From Bradyrhizobium cosmicum (GTDB taxonomy: Bacteria; Pseudomonadota; Alphaproteobacteria; Rhizobiales; Xanthobacteraceae), in assembly GCF_007290395.2 (NCBI RefSeq), contig NZ_CP041656.2, positions 2,356,001-2,420,000 on the forward strand: a DNA stretch of 64,000 bases, in the 5' to 3' direction. Positions 23,011 through 31,988 of the stretch are shown here, in pieces. The stretch's first letter is position 1; the number at the start of each line of letters is the position of its first letter. Made by a program: the position numbers and the translations under genes. The notes beneath the pieces are model-generated. The model worked only from the letters and a program-made list of their open reading frames with translations. It did not search any database and had not been told where the DNA came from.

Positions 23011-25133
23011 GATGCAAGCTCCATGGCTGCGATGATCCTGTCGCGCGTGATTGGCAGGTCGCGTACGCGAACGCCGAGGCAATCGAACACCGCATTCGCG
23101 ATCGCAGCCGTCACCGGGCCGTGGGCGGCTTCGCCGGCACCGACCGGCTCGATCTCCGGCCGCTGGATGATCTCGACATCCACGGCCGGTACCTCGCTGA
23201 AGGTCAGGATCGGATAGTCCGTCCAAGAGGTGGAGGTGATGTGCGTCTGGTCGAAGCGGACACGTTCCTTCAGGACCCAGCTCGTCGCCTGGATCGCGCC
23301 GCCCTCGATCTGGTTGACGACGCCGTCCGGATTGATGGCTTCGCCGACGTCGACCGCAAGCGTCAGCCGCTTCACGCGGATGTCGTCGGTGCCCTCGATC
23401 TCGGCGATCGCGGCACAAAAGGCCCCTGTGTTCTTGTAGCGGGCGAAGCCGACGCCGTGGCCGACGCCGGGTTGTTTCTGCGGCTTCCATTGCGCCCGCC
23501 GCGCCGCTGCGCGGACGACATCGCGCGCCCGCTCGTCGTTGAGGTGCCGCAGGCGAAACGCGACCGGGTCTTCGCCGCGCAGTTCGGCGATCTCGTCGAG
23601 CAGCGATTCGATGGCGAACACATTGCCCTGCGCGCCGAGGGTTCGCAGCGCCGAGGTACGCACCGGCATCGTCAGCAGCCGGTGGCTGGTGATGGTCCAG
23701 GCTGGGAGGTCATAGAGCGGAACGGAGTTGCGATCGCCGCCGCCGCCATTGGCCGCGGGCGGGTTGGTCGAAACCATGCGCGGGTAGGGGTTTTCGATCT
23801 CTGTCGCCGCGAGCAGCGCCGGTTGCGCCGCGCGACCCGGCCGCGCCGCATGGCCGTTGCTCCAGATATCATGGCGCCAGCCGATGATCTCGTTGTCTGC
23901 ATCGAGATCGGCCTCGATCTCGATGGCCATGGCCGCGCCAAACGGCGCATGGGCCATCTCGTCGTGGCGCGACCACAGGACTCTCACAGGACGGCCGCCG
24001 GCTGCCTTCGCCAGCAGCACGGCATCGAGCGCAACGTCGTCGGCCGCATTGTGACCGTAGCAACCGGCCCCCTCCATGTGTTCGACGACGATGCTTTCGG
24101 CCGGCAGCTTGAGCACGATCGCGAGATCGGCGCGCAGCAAATAGACGCCCTGGCTGTGCGTCCAGACATGGACACGCTCGCCATCCCATTGCGCTATGGC
24201 ACAGGACGGTGCGATCGAGGCATGCGCGATGTAGGGGCGGGTGTATTGCCGGCGGAGGGTGCGCGCGGCCTTCTTGGTCGATGCCGCTGTTCTGGTGTCG
24301 ATGACGGTCGTCTCGACCGGCTGGCTCCTCAGGAGGTCTGCCAGATGATCTTCATCAGGAAGCGGTTCGCCGGCCGACCATGCCGCGCCCTTGCGTAAGG
24401 CCGTGAGTGCGGCCTCTGCCGCCGCCTCGCTGTCGGCGATGACGCCGGCAAAGCCGCCGTCGCGGACGATTGCAACGAGGCCGGGAACAGCACGCGCGGC
24501 CTCTTCGTCGAGCGCGATCAGCTGCGCGCCTGAGAGATCCGGTCGCAGCACACGTCCGTGCAGCAGGCCTGGCAGAGAGGCGTCATGAATGAACCGCGGC
24601 CGCGCGAACACCTTGTCGGGAATATCGACGCGCGGAACCGAATGTCCAGTCACGGCGCGCGTGGCGGCGCTCTTCGCTATCGCGCCCGGGGTGGCGTCGT
24701 GGTCGAGCGAGACATCGCCGGTCAGTTCCCAATAGCTGGTCCTGACATTGCCGGGACCCGAAATCGTGCCGTCATCGATGTTGAGCAGCGATGCATCGAC
24801 GCCGAGACGTTCCGACGCCGCGGCGAGAAAGCGCTGGCGCACGTCGGCGCAGGCGTGGCGCAGCGCGCGGCCGGATTGCTGGATCGACAGGCTGCCGGAG
24901 GTAACGCCTTCGTTCGGGCTTGCTGCCGTAGAGGCGCGGATCATTTCGACCCTGGAGATATCGACGTCGAGCTCGTCGGCCGCGATCTGGGCCAGCGCGG
25001 TGACGATGCCCTGGCCGATCTCGACCTTGCCGGGCGAAATCGCGACACGGCCTTCATCGGTGAACCGCACCCAGGACGATAGTCGCGGATTGGCCGCGAG
25101 GCTGACCGGCAATTTCGGGGGAGGGGACGTCAT
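23007..25133 (-). CDS. iorB: Molybdenum hydroxylase large subunit, IorB-like (708 aa)
   Basis: Xanthine dehydrogenase-family molybdopterin-binding subunit of the isoquinoline 1-oxidoreductase/aldehyde oxidase type. Features: ISPGKVEIGQGIVTALAQIAADEL near the start, MEGAGCYGHNAADD in the middle, and the C-terminal GAGEAAHGPVTAAIANAV containing the catalytic glutamate. ATG at 25133 overlaps the stop of the 2Fe-2S gene as ATGA; the upstream 23 codons of the open frame are discarded. No Tat leader seen, so cytoplasmic unless piggy-backed. Hydroxylates an N-heteroaromatic or aldehyde; substrate unknown. Confidence 0.9.
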   Translation of the reverse strand: MTSPPPKLPVSLAANPRLSSWVRFTDEGRVAISPGKVEIGQGIVTALAQIAADELDVDISRVEMIRASTAASPNEGVTSGSLSIQQSGRALRHACADVRQRFLAAASERLGVDASLLNIDDGTISGPGNVRTSYWELTGDVSLDHDATPGAIAKSAATRAVTGHSVPRVDIPDKVFARPRFIHDASLPGLLHGRVLRPDLSGAQLIALDEEAARAVPGLVAIVRDGGFAGVIADSEAAAEAALTALRKGAAWSAGEPLPDEDHLADLLRSQPVETTVIDTRTAASTKKAARTLRRQYTRPYIAHASIAPSCAIAQWDGERVHVWTHSQGVYLLRADLAIVLKLPAESIVVEHMEGAGCYGHNAADDVALDAVLLAKAAGGRPVRVLWSRHDEMAHAPFGAAMAIEIEADLDADNEIIGWRHDIWSNGHAARPGRAAQPALLAATEIENPYPRMVSTNPPAANGGGGDRNSVPLYDLPAWTITSHRLLTMPVRTSALRTLGAQGNVFAIESLLDEIAELRGEDPVAFRLRHLNDERARDVVRAAARRAQWKPQKQPGVGHGVGFARYKNTGAFCAAIAEIEGTDDIRVKRLTLAVDVGEAINPDGVVNQIEGGAIQATSWVLKERVRFDQTHITSTSWTDYPILTFSEVPAVDVEIIQRPEIEPVGAGEAAHGPVTAAIANAVFDCLGVRVRDLPITRDRIIAAMELAS

Positions 25134-25600
25134 CGGGCGGCCATCTCCGAGGCCGCCCGCAACACGGCGCGGACCATGCGATTGTGCGATCCGCACCGGC
25201 ACAGATTGCGATCGAGCGCGGTTCTGACCTCAGCCTCCGTCGGTGACGGATTGCGCTTCAGCAGCGCCGCCGCGCTGATCAGGATTCCGGAGACGCAATA
25301 GCCGCATTGCATCGCTTGTTCGGCGATGAAGGCGCGTTGCAGCGGATGCGGGCGCTCCGCTGTGCCGAGCCCCTCCACCGTAACGACGTCCTTGTCCGCA
25401 ACCGACCACATCGGCATGTCGCAGGAGGTCATTGCGCGGTCGTCGACCATGACATGACAAGCCCCGCACTCACCGGCGCCGCAGCCGAAATGCGGACCGG
25501 TGATGCCGAGCCGACCGCGCAACACATCGAGCAGGGCGTGATCCGGATCGGTATCCACGGCGATCGCCGCGCCGTTGAGCTGGAACTGAATGGTGGGCAT
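25130..25600 (-). CDS. iorA: 2Fe-2S subunit of molybdenum hydroxylase, IorA-like (156 aa)
   Basis: Two [2Fe-2S] centres: plant-type ferredoxin cysteines C40, C45, C48 and C60 (FGCGAGECGACHV...TSC), and the helical-domain cysteines C99, C102, C134 and C136 (QCGYCVSG...LCRCGSH). Passes electrons from the molybdenum site of the adjacent large subunit. There is no FAD subunit gene here, as in IorAB-type two-subunit enzymes that use an external cytochrome or membrane acceptor. Length is normal. Confidence 0.95.
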   Translation of the reverse strand: MPTIQFQLNGAAIAVDTDPDHALLDVLRGRLGITGPHFGCGAGECGACHVMVDDRAMTSCDMPMWSVADKDVVTVEGLGTAERPHPLQRAFIAEQAMQCGYCVSGILISAAALLKRNPSPTEAEVRTALDRNLCRCGSHNRMVRAVLRAASEMAAR

Positions 25601-25612
25601 TGCTCTACGATC

Positions 25613-26587
25613 TCAGGACTTGTCGAACTTCTTGACGACATCGGCCCATTTCTCGATGTCGCCGCGCAGGAATTTGTCGAACTGCTCGGGCGTCATTGAC
25701 ATGGGGACGGCGCCTTGCTCGGTCCAGAGCTTGACGATATCCGGCCGCTTCACCATCGCGTTCACGGCGGCATAGAGCTTGTCGATCACGGGTTTTGGTG
25801 TGCCGGCCGGCGCCATCAGGCCAAGCCAGATCGTGGCTTCATAGCCGGGCACGCCCGCTTCGTCAGCGGTCGGCACGTTCGGCAGCACCGCCGAGCGCTG
25901 CTTGCCGGTGGTCGCGAGGGCGCGGACCTGGTTCTCGCCGATGTTCGGCGCCATCGCAGGCACGGCGTCGATCATCATCTGCACCTGTCCGCCGATCACG
26001 CCGCTGCGCGCCTCGCCGCTGTTGCGGTAGGGGACGTGGACGAGGTCGATACCGGCTATCGCTTTGAACAACTCGCCGGCCATGTGATAGGGCGTGCCCT
26101 GGCCGGAGGAGGCATAGTTCAGCTTGCCCGGCTGCGATTTGGCGAGTGCGACGAACTCCTGCAGCGTCTTTGCCGGAACTTGCGGGTTCAGCACGATGAC
26201 GAGGTCGGAAGCGTTCACCGGCGCGATCGGCGCGAGGTCGCGCATCAGCTCGTATTTGCGCTTGTCCGGCGTCAGCAGCGATTCGTTCGCGGTCTGGGTG
26301 TTGGACATCATCAGCAGCGTGTAGCCGTCGGGCGGCGATTTCGCCGCTTCGACCGTGCCGATGACGCCGCCCGCGCCGGTGCGATTCTCGATCACGAAGG
26401 GCTGGCCAAAGCTCTCCTGCAGCGCATTGCCGATCAGCCGGGCTGCGACATCGGCTGGCCCGCCGGCGCCGAACGGGACGACGATGCGGACCGCGTGGCT
26501 GGGATAATCCTGAGCGCATGAGGGGGCTGCTGAAAATGCGGCGAGCAGGCCGGCGGCCAGCGCCAGCATGAATTGTCGGGCTATCAT
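25613..26587 (-). CDS. Bug/TctC-family periplasmic binding protein (324 aa)
   Basis: Signal peptide res 1-25 (MIARQFMLALAAGLLAAFSA...SCA) and the Bug signature YPSHAVRIVVPFGAGGPADVAARLI, plus the PYRNSGEARSGVIGGQVQMMIDAVPA stretch. ATG at 26587 with GGGAGG upstream; the open frame further upstream lacks a leader. It sits 13 bases from iorA in the same direction with no TctA/TctB genes near, so it is an orphan receptor, perhaps bringing the substrate of the molybdenum hydroxylase or sensing it. Confidence 0.92.
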   Translation of the reverse strand: MIARQFMLALAAGLLAAFSAAPSCAQDYPSHAVRIVVPFGAGGPADVAARLIGNALQESFGQPFVIENRTGAGGVIGTVEAAKSPPDGYTLLMMSNTQTANESLLTPDKRKYELMRDLAPIAPVNASDLVIVLNPQVPAKTLQEFVALAKSQPGKLNYASSGQGTPYHMAGELFKAIAGIDLVHVPYRNSGEARSGVIGGQVQMMIDAVPAMAPNIGENQVRALATTGKQRSAVLPNVPTADEAGVPGYEATIWLGLMAPAGTPKPVIDKLYAAVNAMVKRPDIVKLWTEQGAVPMSMTPEQFDKFLRGDIEKWADVVKKFDKS

Positions 26588-26820
26588 GCCCACCTCCCTG
26601 ATGTCGTTCTTTTGGCCGGCACTGTAGCGGCAGGGCAAGCCGGCTGTCGACGCCTCACAATGTCGATTGTGCCGGGAATATCAGGCTGTTTTCGGTGTGA
26701 TAGCGCCGTCTTTCGCGGCCGCGGCAGGAACCGGCGGCGCGTGCGGTTTGAGCAAATCGCACGGGCATTGCCGGCAAAATGCGCTCGGCTGGCCGGTATT
26801 TTGGTGTTACCAACTGGGGC

Positions 26821-28935
26821 ATGAACCAGCACGCCAAGATCGAAATCCGCCATTCGACCTGCCCGCATGATTGCCCGTCGGCCTGCGCCCTCGATGTCGA
26901 GGTGGTCGAAGGCCGCAGCATCGGACGCGTCCGTGGTTCGAAAAAGCAGACCTACACGGCCGGCGTCGTCTGCGCCAAGGTCGCCCGCTACGCCGAGCGC
27001 ATCCATCATCCCGAGCGGCTGATGCACCCGATGCGCCGCACCGGGCCGAAGGGTTCCGGGCAGTTTGCGCGCATCTCGTGGGACGAGGCGCTGGACGAGA
27101 TCGGCCACCGCTTCAACCAGGCCGAACGCGAGTTCGGCGCGGAATCGATCTGGCCCTATTACTATGCCGGCACGATGGGGCTGGTGATGCGAGACGGCCT
27201 CAACCGCCTCACGCATGTGAAGAAATATTCGCGCTTCTACCAGACCATCTGCGCCAATGTCGGGCGCATCGGCTTTGCGATCGGTACCGGCAAGATCGCC
27301 GGCGTCGATCCGCGCGAGATGGCGGTCTCCGACCTCGTGGTGATCTGGGGCACCAATCCCGTCAACACCCAGGTCAACGTGATGACGCATGCGGCGCGGG
27401 CGCGGAAGGAGCGTGGCGCCAAGATCGCCGCGATCGACATCTACGACAACGAGACCATGAAGCAGGCGGACATCAAGATCATCCTGCGCCCCGGCACCGA
27501 CGGTGCCTTCGCCTGCGGCGTCATGCACGTGCTGTTTCGCGACGGTCATGCCGACCGCGCCTACATGGACAAATACACGGATTGCCCTGATGAACTCGAA
27601 GCGCATCTGAAGACGCGCACGCCCGAATGGGCCTCCGCCATCTGCGGCGTGCCGGTCTCCGAGATCGAGGCCTTCGCGAAGCTGGTCGGCGAAACCGAGC
27701 GGACCTTCTTCCGCCTCGGCTACGGCTTCACCCGCTCGCGCAACGGCGCGATGCAGATGCATGCGGCGCTCTGCATTCCCGCGGTGACCGGCGCCTGGCA
27801 ATATGAAGGCGGCGGCGCCTTCTTCAACAATTTCGCGCTGTGGCACTTCAACGAATCCATCATCGAAGCCCACGACGCCATCGACAAGACCACTCGTGCA
27901 CTGGACCAGTCGCAGATCGGCCGCATCCTCACCGGCGATGCCGAGGCGCTGCTCGGCAAGGGGCCGGTCAAGGCGATGCTGATCCAGAACACCAACCCGA
28001 TGACGGTGGCGCCGGAGCAGGCACTGGTCCGGCAGGGGTTTGCGCGCGAGGATCTGTTCGTCGCGGTGCACGAGCAGTTCATGACCGAGACGGCTGCGAT
28101 GGCCGACATCGTGCTACCGGCGACCATGTTCATGGAGCATGACGATCTCTATTATGGCGGCGGTCACCAGCACATCTCGGTGGGGCCGAAGCTGATCGAC
28201 CCGCCCGGCGAATGCCGCTCCAACCACGAGGTCTTGCAGGCGCTGGCGCCGCGGCTCGGCGCGAAGCATCCGGGCTTCGAGATGACGCCGCGCGAATTAA
28301 TCGACGCGACGCTGAAGCTCAGCAGCCATGGCGACATCGCCGGCCTCGAGGCCGACCTCTGGCGCGACCTGCAGCCGGATTTTCGCACCTCGCATTATCT
28401 CGACGGCTTTGCCCATGCCGACAAGAAATTCCACTTCAAGGCCGATTGGGCGCATCCGCCGTTCGGCCAGACGATGGGCGACTTCGACAAGATGCCGTCG
28501 CTGCCGGATCATTGGGCGGTGATCGAGCACGCCGACCAGGCTCATCCATTCCGGCTTGCGACCAGCCCCTCGCGCAGCTTTCTCAACACCACCTTCAACG
28601 AGACGCCGTCATCGCAGGCGCGCGAGGGCAAGGCGAGCGTGATGATCCATCCGCTCGATGCAGCTTCCCTCGACATCGCCAATGGCGACGCCGTGACGCT
28701 CGGCAATACCCGCGGCGAGACCACCTTGATCGCAACCCTGTTCGAGGGCGTGCGGCGCGGTGTGCTGATCGCGGAGTCGGTTCATCCGAACAAGAATCAT
28801 CTCGGTGGCCGCGGCATCAACATGCTGACGGGCGCGGACACCATCGCGCCGATCGGCGGGGCTGCGTTCCACGACAACAAGGTCTGGATCAGGAAGGCTG
28901 CGACCGTTCAGGGTGTGCACTCCGTCACCCCGTAG
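26821..28935 (+). CDS. Molybdopterin oxidoreductase with [4Fe-4S] cluster (704 aa)
   Basis: DMSO reductase superfamily, bis-MGD type. An N-terminal cluster motif with Cys14, Cys18, Cys22 and Cys51 (TCPHDCPSAC...VVCAKV) coordinates a [4Fe-4S] centre. Cofactor-binding stretches include VIWGTNPVNTQVNVM and the C-terminal SRSFLNTTFNETP and NGDAVTLGNTRGE. No Tat signal, so cytoplasmic. ATG at 26821 is chosen because the preceding 14 codons of the open frame add nothing recognisable. Isolated gene, divergent from the Bug gene; substrate unknown. Confidence 0.93.
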   Translation: MNQHAKIEIRHSTCPHDCPSACALDVEVVEGRSIGRVRGSKKQTYTAGVVCAKVARYAERIHHPERLMHPMRRTGPKGSGQFARISWDEALDEIGHRFNQAEREFGAESIWPYYYAGTMGLVMRDGLNRLTHVKKYSRFYQTICANVGRIGFAIGTGKIAGVDPREMAVSDLVVIWGTNPVNTQVNVMTHAARARKERGAKIAAIDIYDNETMKQADIKIILRPGTDGAFACGVMHVLFRDGHADRAYMDKYTDCPDELEAHLKTRTPEWASAICGVPVSEIEAFAKLVGETERTFFRLGYGFTRSRNGAMQMHAALCIPAVTGAWQYEGGGAFFNNFALWHFNESIIEAHDAIDKTTRALDQSQIGRILTGDAEALLGKGPVKAMLIQNTNPMTVAPEQALVRQGFAREDLFVAVHEQFMTETAAMADIVLPATMFMEHDDLYYGGGHQHISVGPKLIDPPGECRSNHEVLQALAPRLGAKHPGFEMTPRELIDATLKLSSHGDIAGLEADLWRDLQPDFRTSHYLDGFAHADKKFHFKADWAHPPFGQTMGDFDKMPSLPDHWAVIEHADQAHPFRLATSPSRSFLNTTFNETPSSQAREGKASVMIHPLDAASLDIANGDAVTLGNTRGETTLIATLFEGVRRGVLIAESVHPNKNHLGGRGINMLTGADTIAPIGGAAFHDNKVWIRKAATVQGVHSVTP

Positions 28936-30290
28936 CCGGCGAATTCCTTCGCGATGTTGGGATTCATGGATTTCGCCTGCGCGATATCAGTGGCGCCGTC
29001 GCCGCCGCTCCTGCGGGTGGCGATACCGCGGCCGAACAGCGAGGATGACGAGCGCGGGTTGCGCTGGATCGCATCGGTGTAGTCCTTGACCGCCTCGGCG
29101 GTGCGCCCGAGCTTGAGGTTGACCAGCCCGCGACTGTCGAACGCATCGCTCAATCCGGGATTGCTCTGGAGCGCCAGATTGCAATCGGCGAGGGCACCTT
29201 GCAGATCGCCGGTGGCAGCCCGCGTCCAGCAGCGGTTGTTGAGGGCTTCGGCATCCCTGGGGTCGCGGCGGATCACCACGTCGAAATCCTGCATGGCGAG
29301 CGCGTAAGCGCGTTTGATCGCATAGACCTGCCCGCGCTTGTAGCGAGAGACGGCATCGTTGGTGTTGGCCGCGATCTTACGGGTGAGATCGGCGATAACG
29401 GGGTCTTTGGCGAGGTCGTCGGCGCTTGGGGCAGGCTCTGCTTGCGGCACCTCGCAGACCTGCTTCTGCGAATCGGGTTTCGTCGGCGCCGGATCGGTGC
29501 CCTTGGTGTCCGGCGGCCCCGCCACCAGACCCGCGAACGAGAAGTCCGTCGTCAGCGAGGACGACAGCCACGGCACCTGCTCCCTGTTGGTGGCGGCGAC
29601 CACGCCGTTCTTGGTGTTGGTCAATGCCTGCTCGGCGCTGATGTTTGGCGCGCGCATCTCGCGCAGCAGCTCGGCGACGAACAGGCTGCGATCGGTCTTG
29701 CTGTTTGCCACGACCGCGCCAAGTGCGGCAGAATACAGGATCAGCGAATTGCCAGGCGCGATCGCCGGTGCGAGGCCTGCAGAGTAGCGACGAAATCTTC
29801 GTTCGAACGGATTGCCGCGGGAAGCGTCGATCAGCGCGATCTTGATCGCGGCGCCGCGCGTGTTCATCTCGGCGAGAATGGCGTCGAGGCTGAAGCCGTC
29901 GCGCGACACGTCCGGCTCGGTCCAGATCTGCGCGTCGACCGGCAGCAGATAGGTCTGCCGGTTGGATTGGATGCCGAAGCCATCGAAAAAGATCAGCGCG
30001 ACGGCGCCGCGTTCGATCCGGGCATAGAAGCGATCCAGCGCCTGCCGCATGGCGTCGGCCGTGAGGTTGCTCTGTCGGTCGACGACGAACCCGTCGCGCT
30101 TCAGTTCCTCGGCGACGGCCTGGGCGTCGTTGGCGGCGTCGCTGAGCACGAACTCGTTGTCAGGATATTTTGCGTTGCCGATCACGAGCGCAAGCTTGGT
30201 CGCGTCGGCCGCGTGGCTTGCGGCTCCGCCGCTTGCGACGATCAACCCTGCCAGCAGCAACACGACGGCGGCGCGCATGAATTGGCTCAT
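28908..30290 (-). CDS. Pseudo-caspase (C14 fold) with TPR repeats (460 aa)
   Basis: Signal peptide (res 1-28, ...GGAASHAADA), a caspase/metacaspase p20-like domain (res 30-250; LALVIGNAKYPD...LSDAANDAQAVAEELKRDGF), a linker and four TPR-like repeats (res ~310-445). The catalytic histidine motif normally SGHG reads DGFG (Phe105), and the catalytic cysteine motif DACR reads DASR (Ser157), so it should lack peptidase activity. An exported scaffold or binding protein is the likely role. Its last 28 bases overlap the convergent molybdopterin gene. Confidence 0.9.
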   Translation of the reverse strand: MSQFMRAAVVLLLAGLIVASGGAASHAADATKLALVIGNAKYPDNEFVLSDAANDAQAVAEELKRDGFVVDRQSNLTADAMRQALDRFYARIERGAVALIFFDGFGIQSNRQTYLLPVDAQIWTEPDVSRDGFSLDAILAEMNTRGAAIKIALIDASRGNPFERRFRRYSAGLAPAIAPGNSLILYSAALGAVVANSKTDRSLFVAELLREMRAPNISAEQALTNTKNGVVAATNREQVPWLSSSLTTDFSFAGLVAGPPDTKGTDPAPTKPDSQKQVCEVPQAEPAPSADDLAKDPVIADLTRKIAANTNDAVSRYKRGQVYAIKRAYALAMQDFDVVIRRDPRDAEALNNRCWTRAATGDLQGALADCNLALQSNPGLSDAFDSRGLVNLKLGRTAEAVKDYTDAIQRNPRSSSSLFGRGIATRRSGGDGATDIAQAKSMNPNIAKEFAGYGVTECTP

Positions 30291-30455
30291 TGGTGATCAA
30301 ATCTCCAGTCAGGATAGTCGCCGCAGTTCATAATTCAATCGGCAAGCCAAGTTGCGCCCACACGCTATGGTGACACAGCGCTGTAAATTGCCCTTGCGCC
30401 TGCCGCCCCACCTGCCGCAAATGCTGCAAAACGGGAGCAAGGAGGCGAGCACGCC

Positions 30456-31238
30456 ATGACCGACACCACAGCCGTTATCACCGAGAAGCGCGGGCAGGCG
30501 TTCTGGATCACCATCAACCGGCCCGAGAAACGCAACGCGTTGAACGGCGACGTGATCGCCGGCATCACCAAAGGCTATCGCGACGCGCATGACGACAAGG
30601 ACGTCCGCGTCATCGTGCTGACCGGTGCGGGCGACAAGGCGTTCTGCGCGGGCGCCGATTTGCAGAATTCCGGCGCCGCTTTCGCGATGGATCATTCCAA
30701 ACCAAATGTCGACTATGCCGATCTGTTACGTTTGTCACAGAACGCCACGAAACCGGCGATTGCGCGGGTCGGGGGCGTCTGCATGGCCGGCGGCATGGGC
30801 CTGCTCTGCATGACCGACATGGCGATTGCGGCGGACCACATCGTCTTCGGCCTGCCGGAGGTGAAGGTCGGCGTGTTCCCGATGCAGGTGCTGAGCCTGT
30901 TGCAGCGCATCGCGCCGCCGCGGCTCGTCAACGAATGGGCGCTCACCGGCGAGCCGTTCGATGCCAAGGCCGCGCAAGCTGCGGGCCTGCTCAACTACGT
31001 CGTGCCCGCCGCCGGGCTGGATGCGAAGATCGACTGGCTGATCGGCCGCATCGTCGACAAATCCCCGACTGCGATCCGCCGCGGCAAATACGCCATGCGC
31101 GCCATCGCCGCGATGTCGTTCGACGAGAGCATCGCCTACACCGAAAGCCAGATCGCGCTGCTCGCGATGACCGAGGATGCGAAAGAGGGGCTGAAGGCGT
31201 TCGGCGAAAAGCGCAAGCCGATCTGGACGGGGCGGTGA
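30456..31238 (+). CDS. Enoyl-CoA hydratase/isomerase-family protein (260 aa)
   Basis: Crotonase fold with the oxyanion-hole motif FCAGADL and FGLPEVKVGVFP. The second catalytic glutamate (equivalent of rat Glu164) is present in LPEVK, but the first (Glu144 equivalent) is replaced in GGMGLLCMTD. This pattern is seen in isomerases and some hydratase-like enzymes, so true hydration is uncertain. Strong AAGGAGG site before the ATG. Acts on an acyl-CoA thioester; monocistronic. Confidence 0.9.
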   Translation: MTDTTAVITEKRGQAFWITINRPEKRNALNGDVIAGITKGYRDAHDDKDVRVIVLTGAGDKAFCAGADLQNSGAAFAMDHSKPNVDYADLLRLSQNATKPAIARVGGVCMAGGMGLLCMTDMAIAADHIVFGLPEVKVGVFPMQVLSLLQRIAPPRLVNEWALTGEPFDAKAAQAAGLLNYVVPAAGLDAKIDWLIGRIVDKSPTAIRRGKYAMRAIAAMSFDESIAYTESQIALLAMTEDAKEGLKAFGEKRKPIWTGR

Positions 31239-31559
31239 GGGGAGCTTGGTGCGCGCAGTTCGTCGGGTGGTCGGCCCTGCAGATGCGCAAACCGCATCGG
31301 CGTAACCCACCACTGTCTGCTGCTGCGGGAACAACGAGGCGGGTTACGCCATGCGGACTGCGCTTCGCGCGGCCGCAAGCCTAACCCACCCGACAGCACT
31401 TCCCGATGATGCCAATATGGTCCTGTTTTGCCCGACGCGTCAACTGATTTTCCGAATCCGTGAGTCGCGTCTGGCGGACGGCCCCGTCTACTGTGCATGG
31501 GGTTGTTTTCGCAGTTTTGGTTTTGAAGAGCCCAAAGCTGACCCGCCCCACCGTCATCC
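31239..31559. other. Intergenic stretch with REP-like palindrome
   Basis: About 320 bases between two genes that point toward each other. It contains the GGCGTAACCCACC / GGCGGGTTACGCC inverted repeat (31299-31350) and a third copy of the CTAACCCACCC half near 31380. Nothing gene-like is recognised. Confidence 0.6.
31299..31350. repeat. REP-like palindromic repeat
   Basis: GGCGTAACCCACC pairs imperfectly with GGCGGGTTACGCC across a 26-base loop. GGGTTACG/CGTAACCC half-sites of this kind are typical dispersed intergenic repeats in Bradyrhizobium genomes (established pattern, not counted here). Confidence 0.55.
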
Positions 31560-31988
31560 CTAGCCCGCGTTGGCCTTCAGTCCCGCGGCCTGGATGCCTG
31601 CCACCGCGCAGGCCTCGTCATTGTCGGAGGTGTCGCCGGAGACGCCGACGGCGCCGAGCAGCGTGGTGCCGTCCATGATCAGCACGCCGCCCGGAACCGG
31701 CACCAGCGCGCCTTTCGCAATCGTGTTCACGGCGTCGATGAAATAAGCCTGCTCCTGCGCACGCTGGAACAGCGCGCGCGAGCCCATGCCCATGGCGAGC
31801 GCGCCATAGGCCTTGCCGTGCGCAATCTCCGCACGCATCAGGCTGGTGCCGTCTTGGGCGGCGGCGAGCTTGAGCACACCGCGCGCGTCGAGAATGGTGA
31901 CGACCAGCGGCTTGAGCTTCAGCTCGGTGGATTTCGCGAAGGCGGCGTCGAGGATCTTGCGGGCGGTGTCGAGCGTGAGATCAGCCAT
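31560..31988 (-). CDS. glcG: GlcG/HbpS-family protein (142 aa)
   Basis: DUF336/GlcG fold: LDTARKILDAAFAKSTELKLKPLVVTILDARGVLKLAAAQDG, the GKAYGALAMGMGSR middle and the GVLIMDGTTLLGAVGVSGDTSDNDEACAVAG end. Family members bind heme or small molecules and accompany glycolate oxidase genes. The start overlaps the end of the FAD/Fe-S oxidase gene by eight bases, so the two are co-translated. This pairing supports a glycolate or 2-hydroxyacid role. Confidence 0.9.
   Translation of the reverse strand: MADLTLDTARKILDAAFAKSTELKLKPLVVTILDARGVLKLAAAQDGTSLMRAEIAHGKAYGALAMGMGSRALFQRAQEQAYFIDAVNTIAKGALVPVPGGVLIMDGTTLLGAVGVSGDTSDNDEACAVAGIQAAGLKANAG

Noticed and set aside
23011..23490. N-terminal extension of the ModA-like protein to 23490
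   Set aside because: The extra residues are Arg-rich and lie wholly within iorB; the GTG at 23010 with GTGA overlap is the natural start.
23121..24398. 425-residue plus-strand frame opposite iorB
   Set aside because: Antisense shadow; no domain, and iorB is supported by catalytic motifs.
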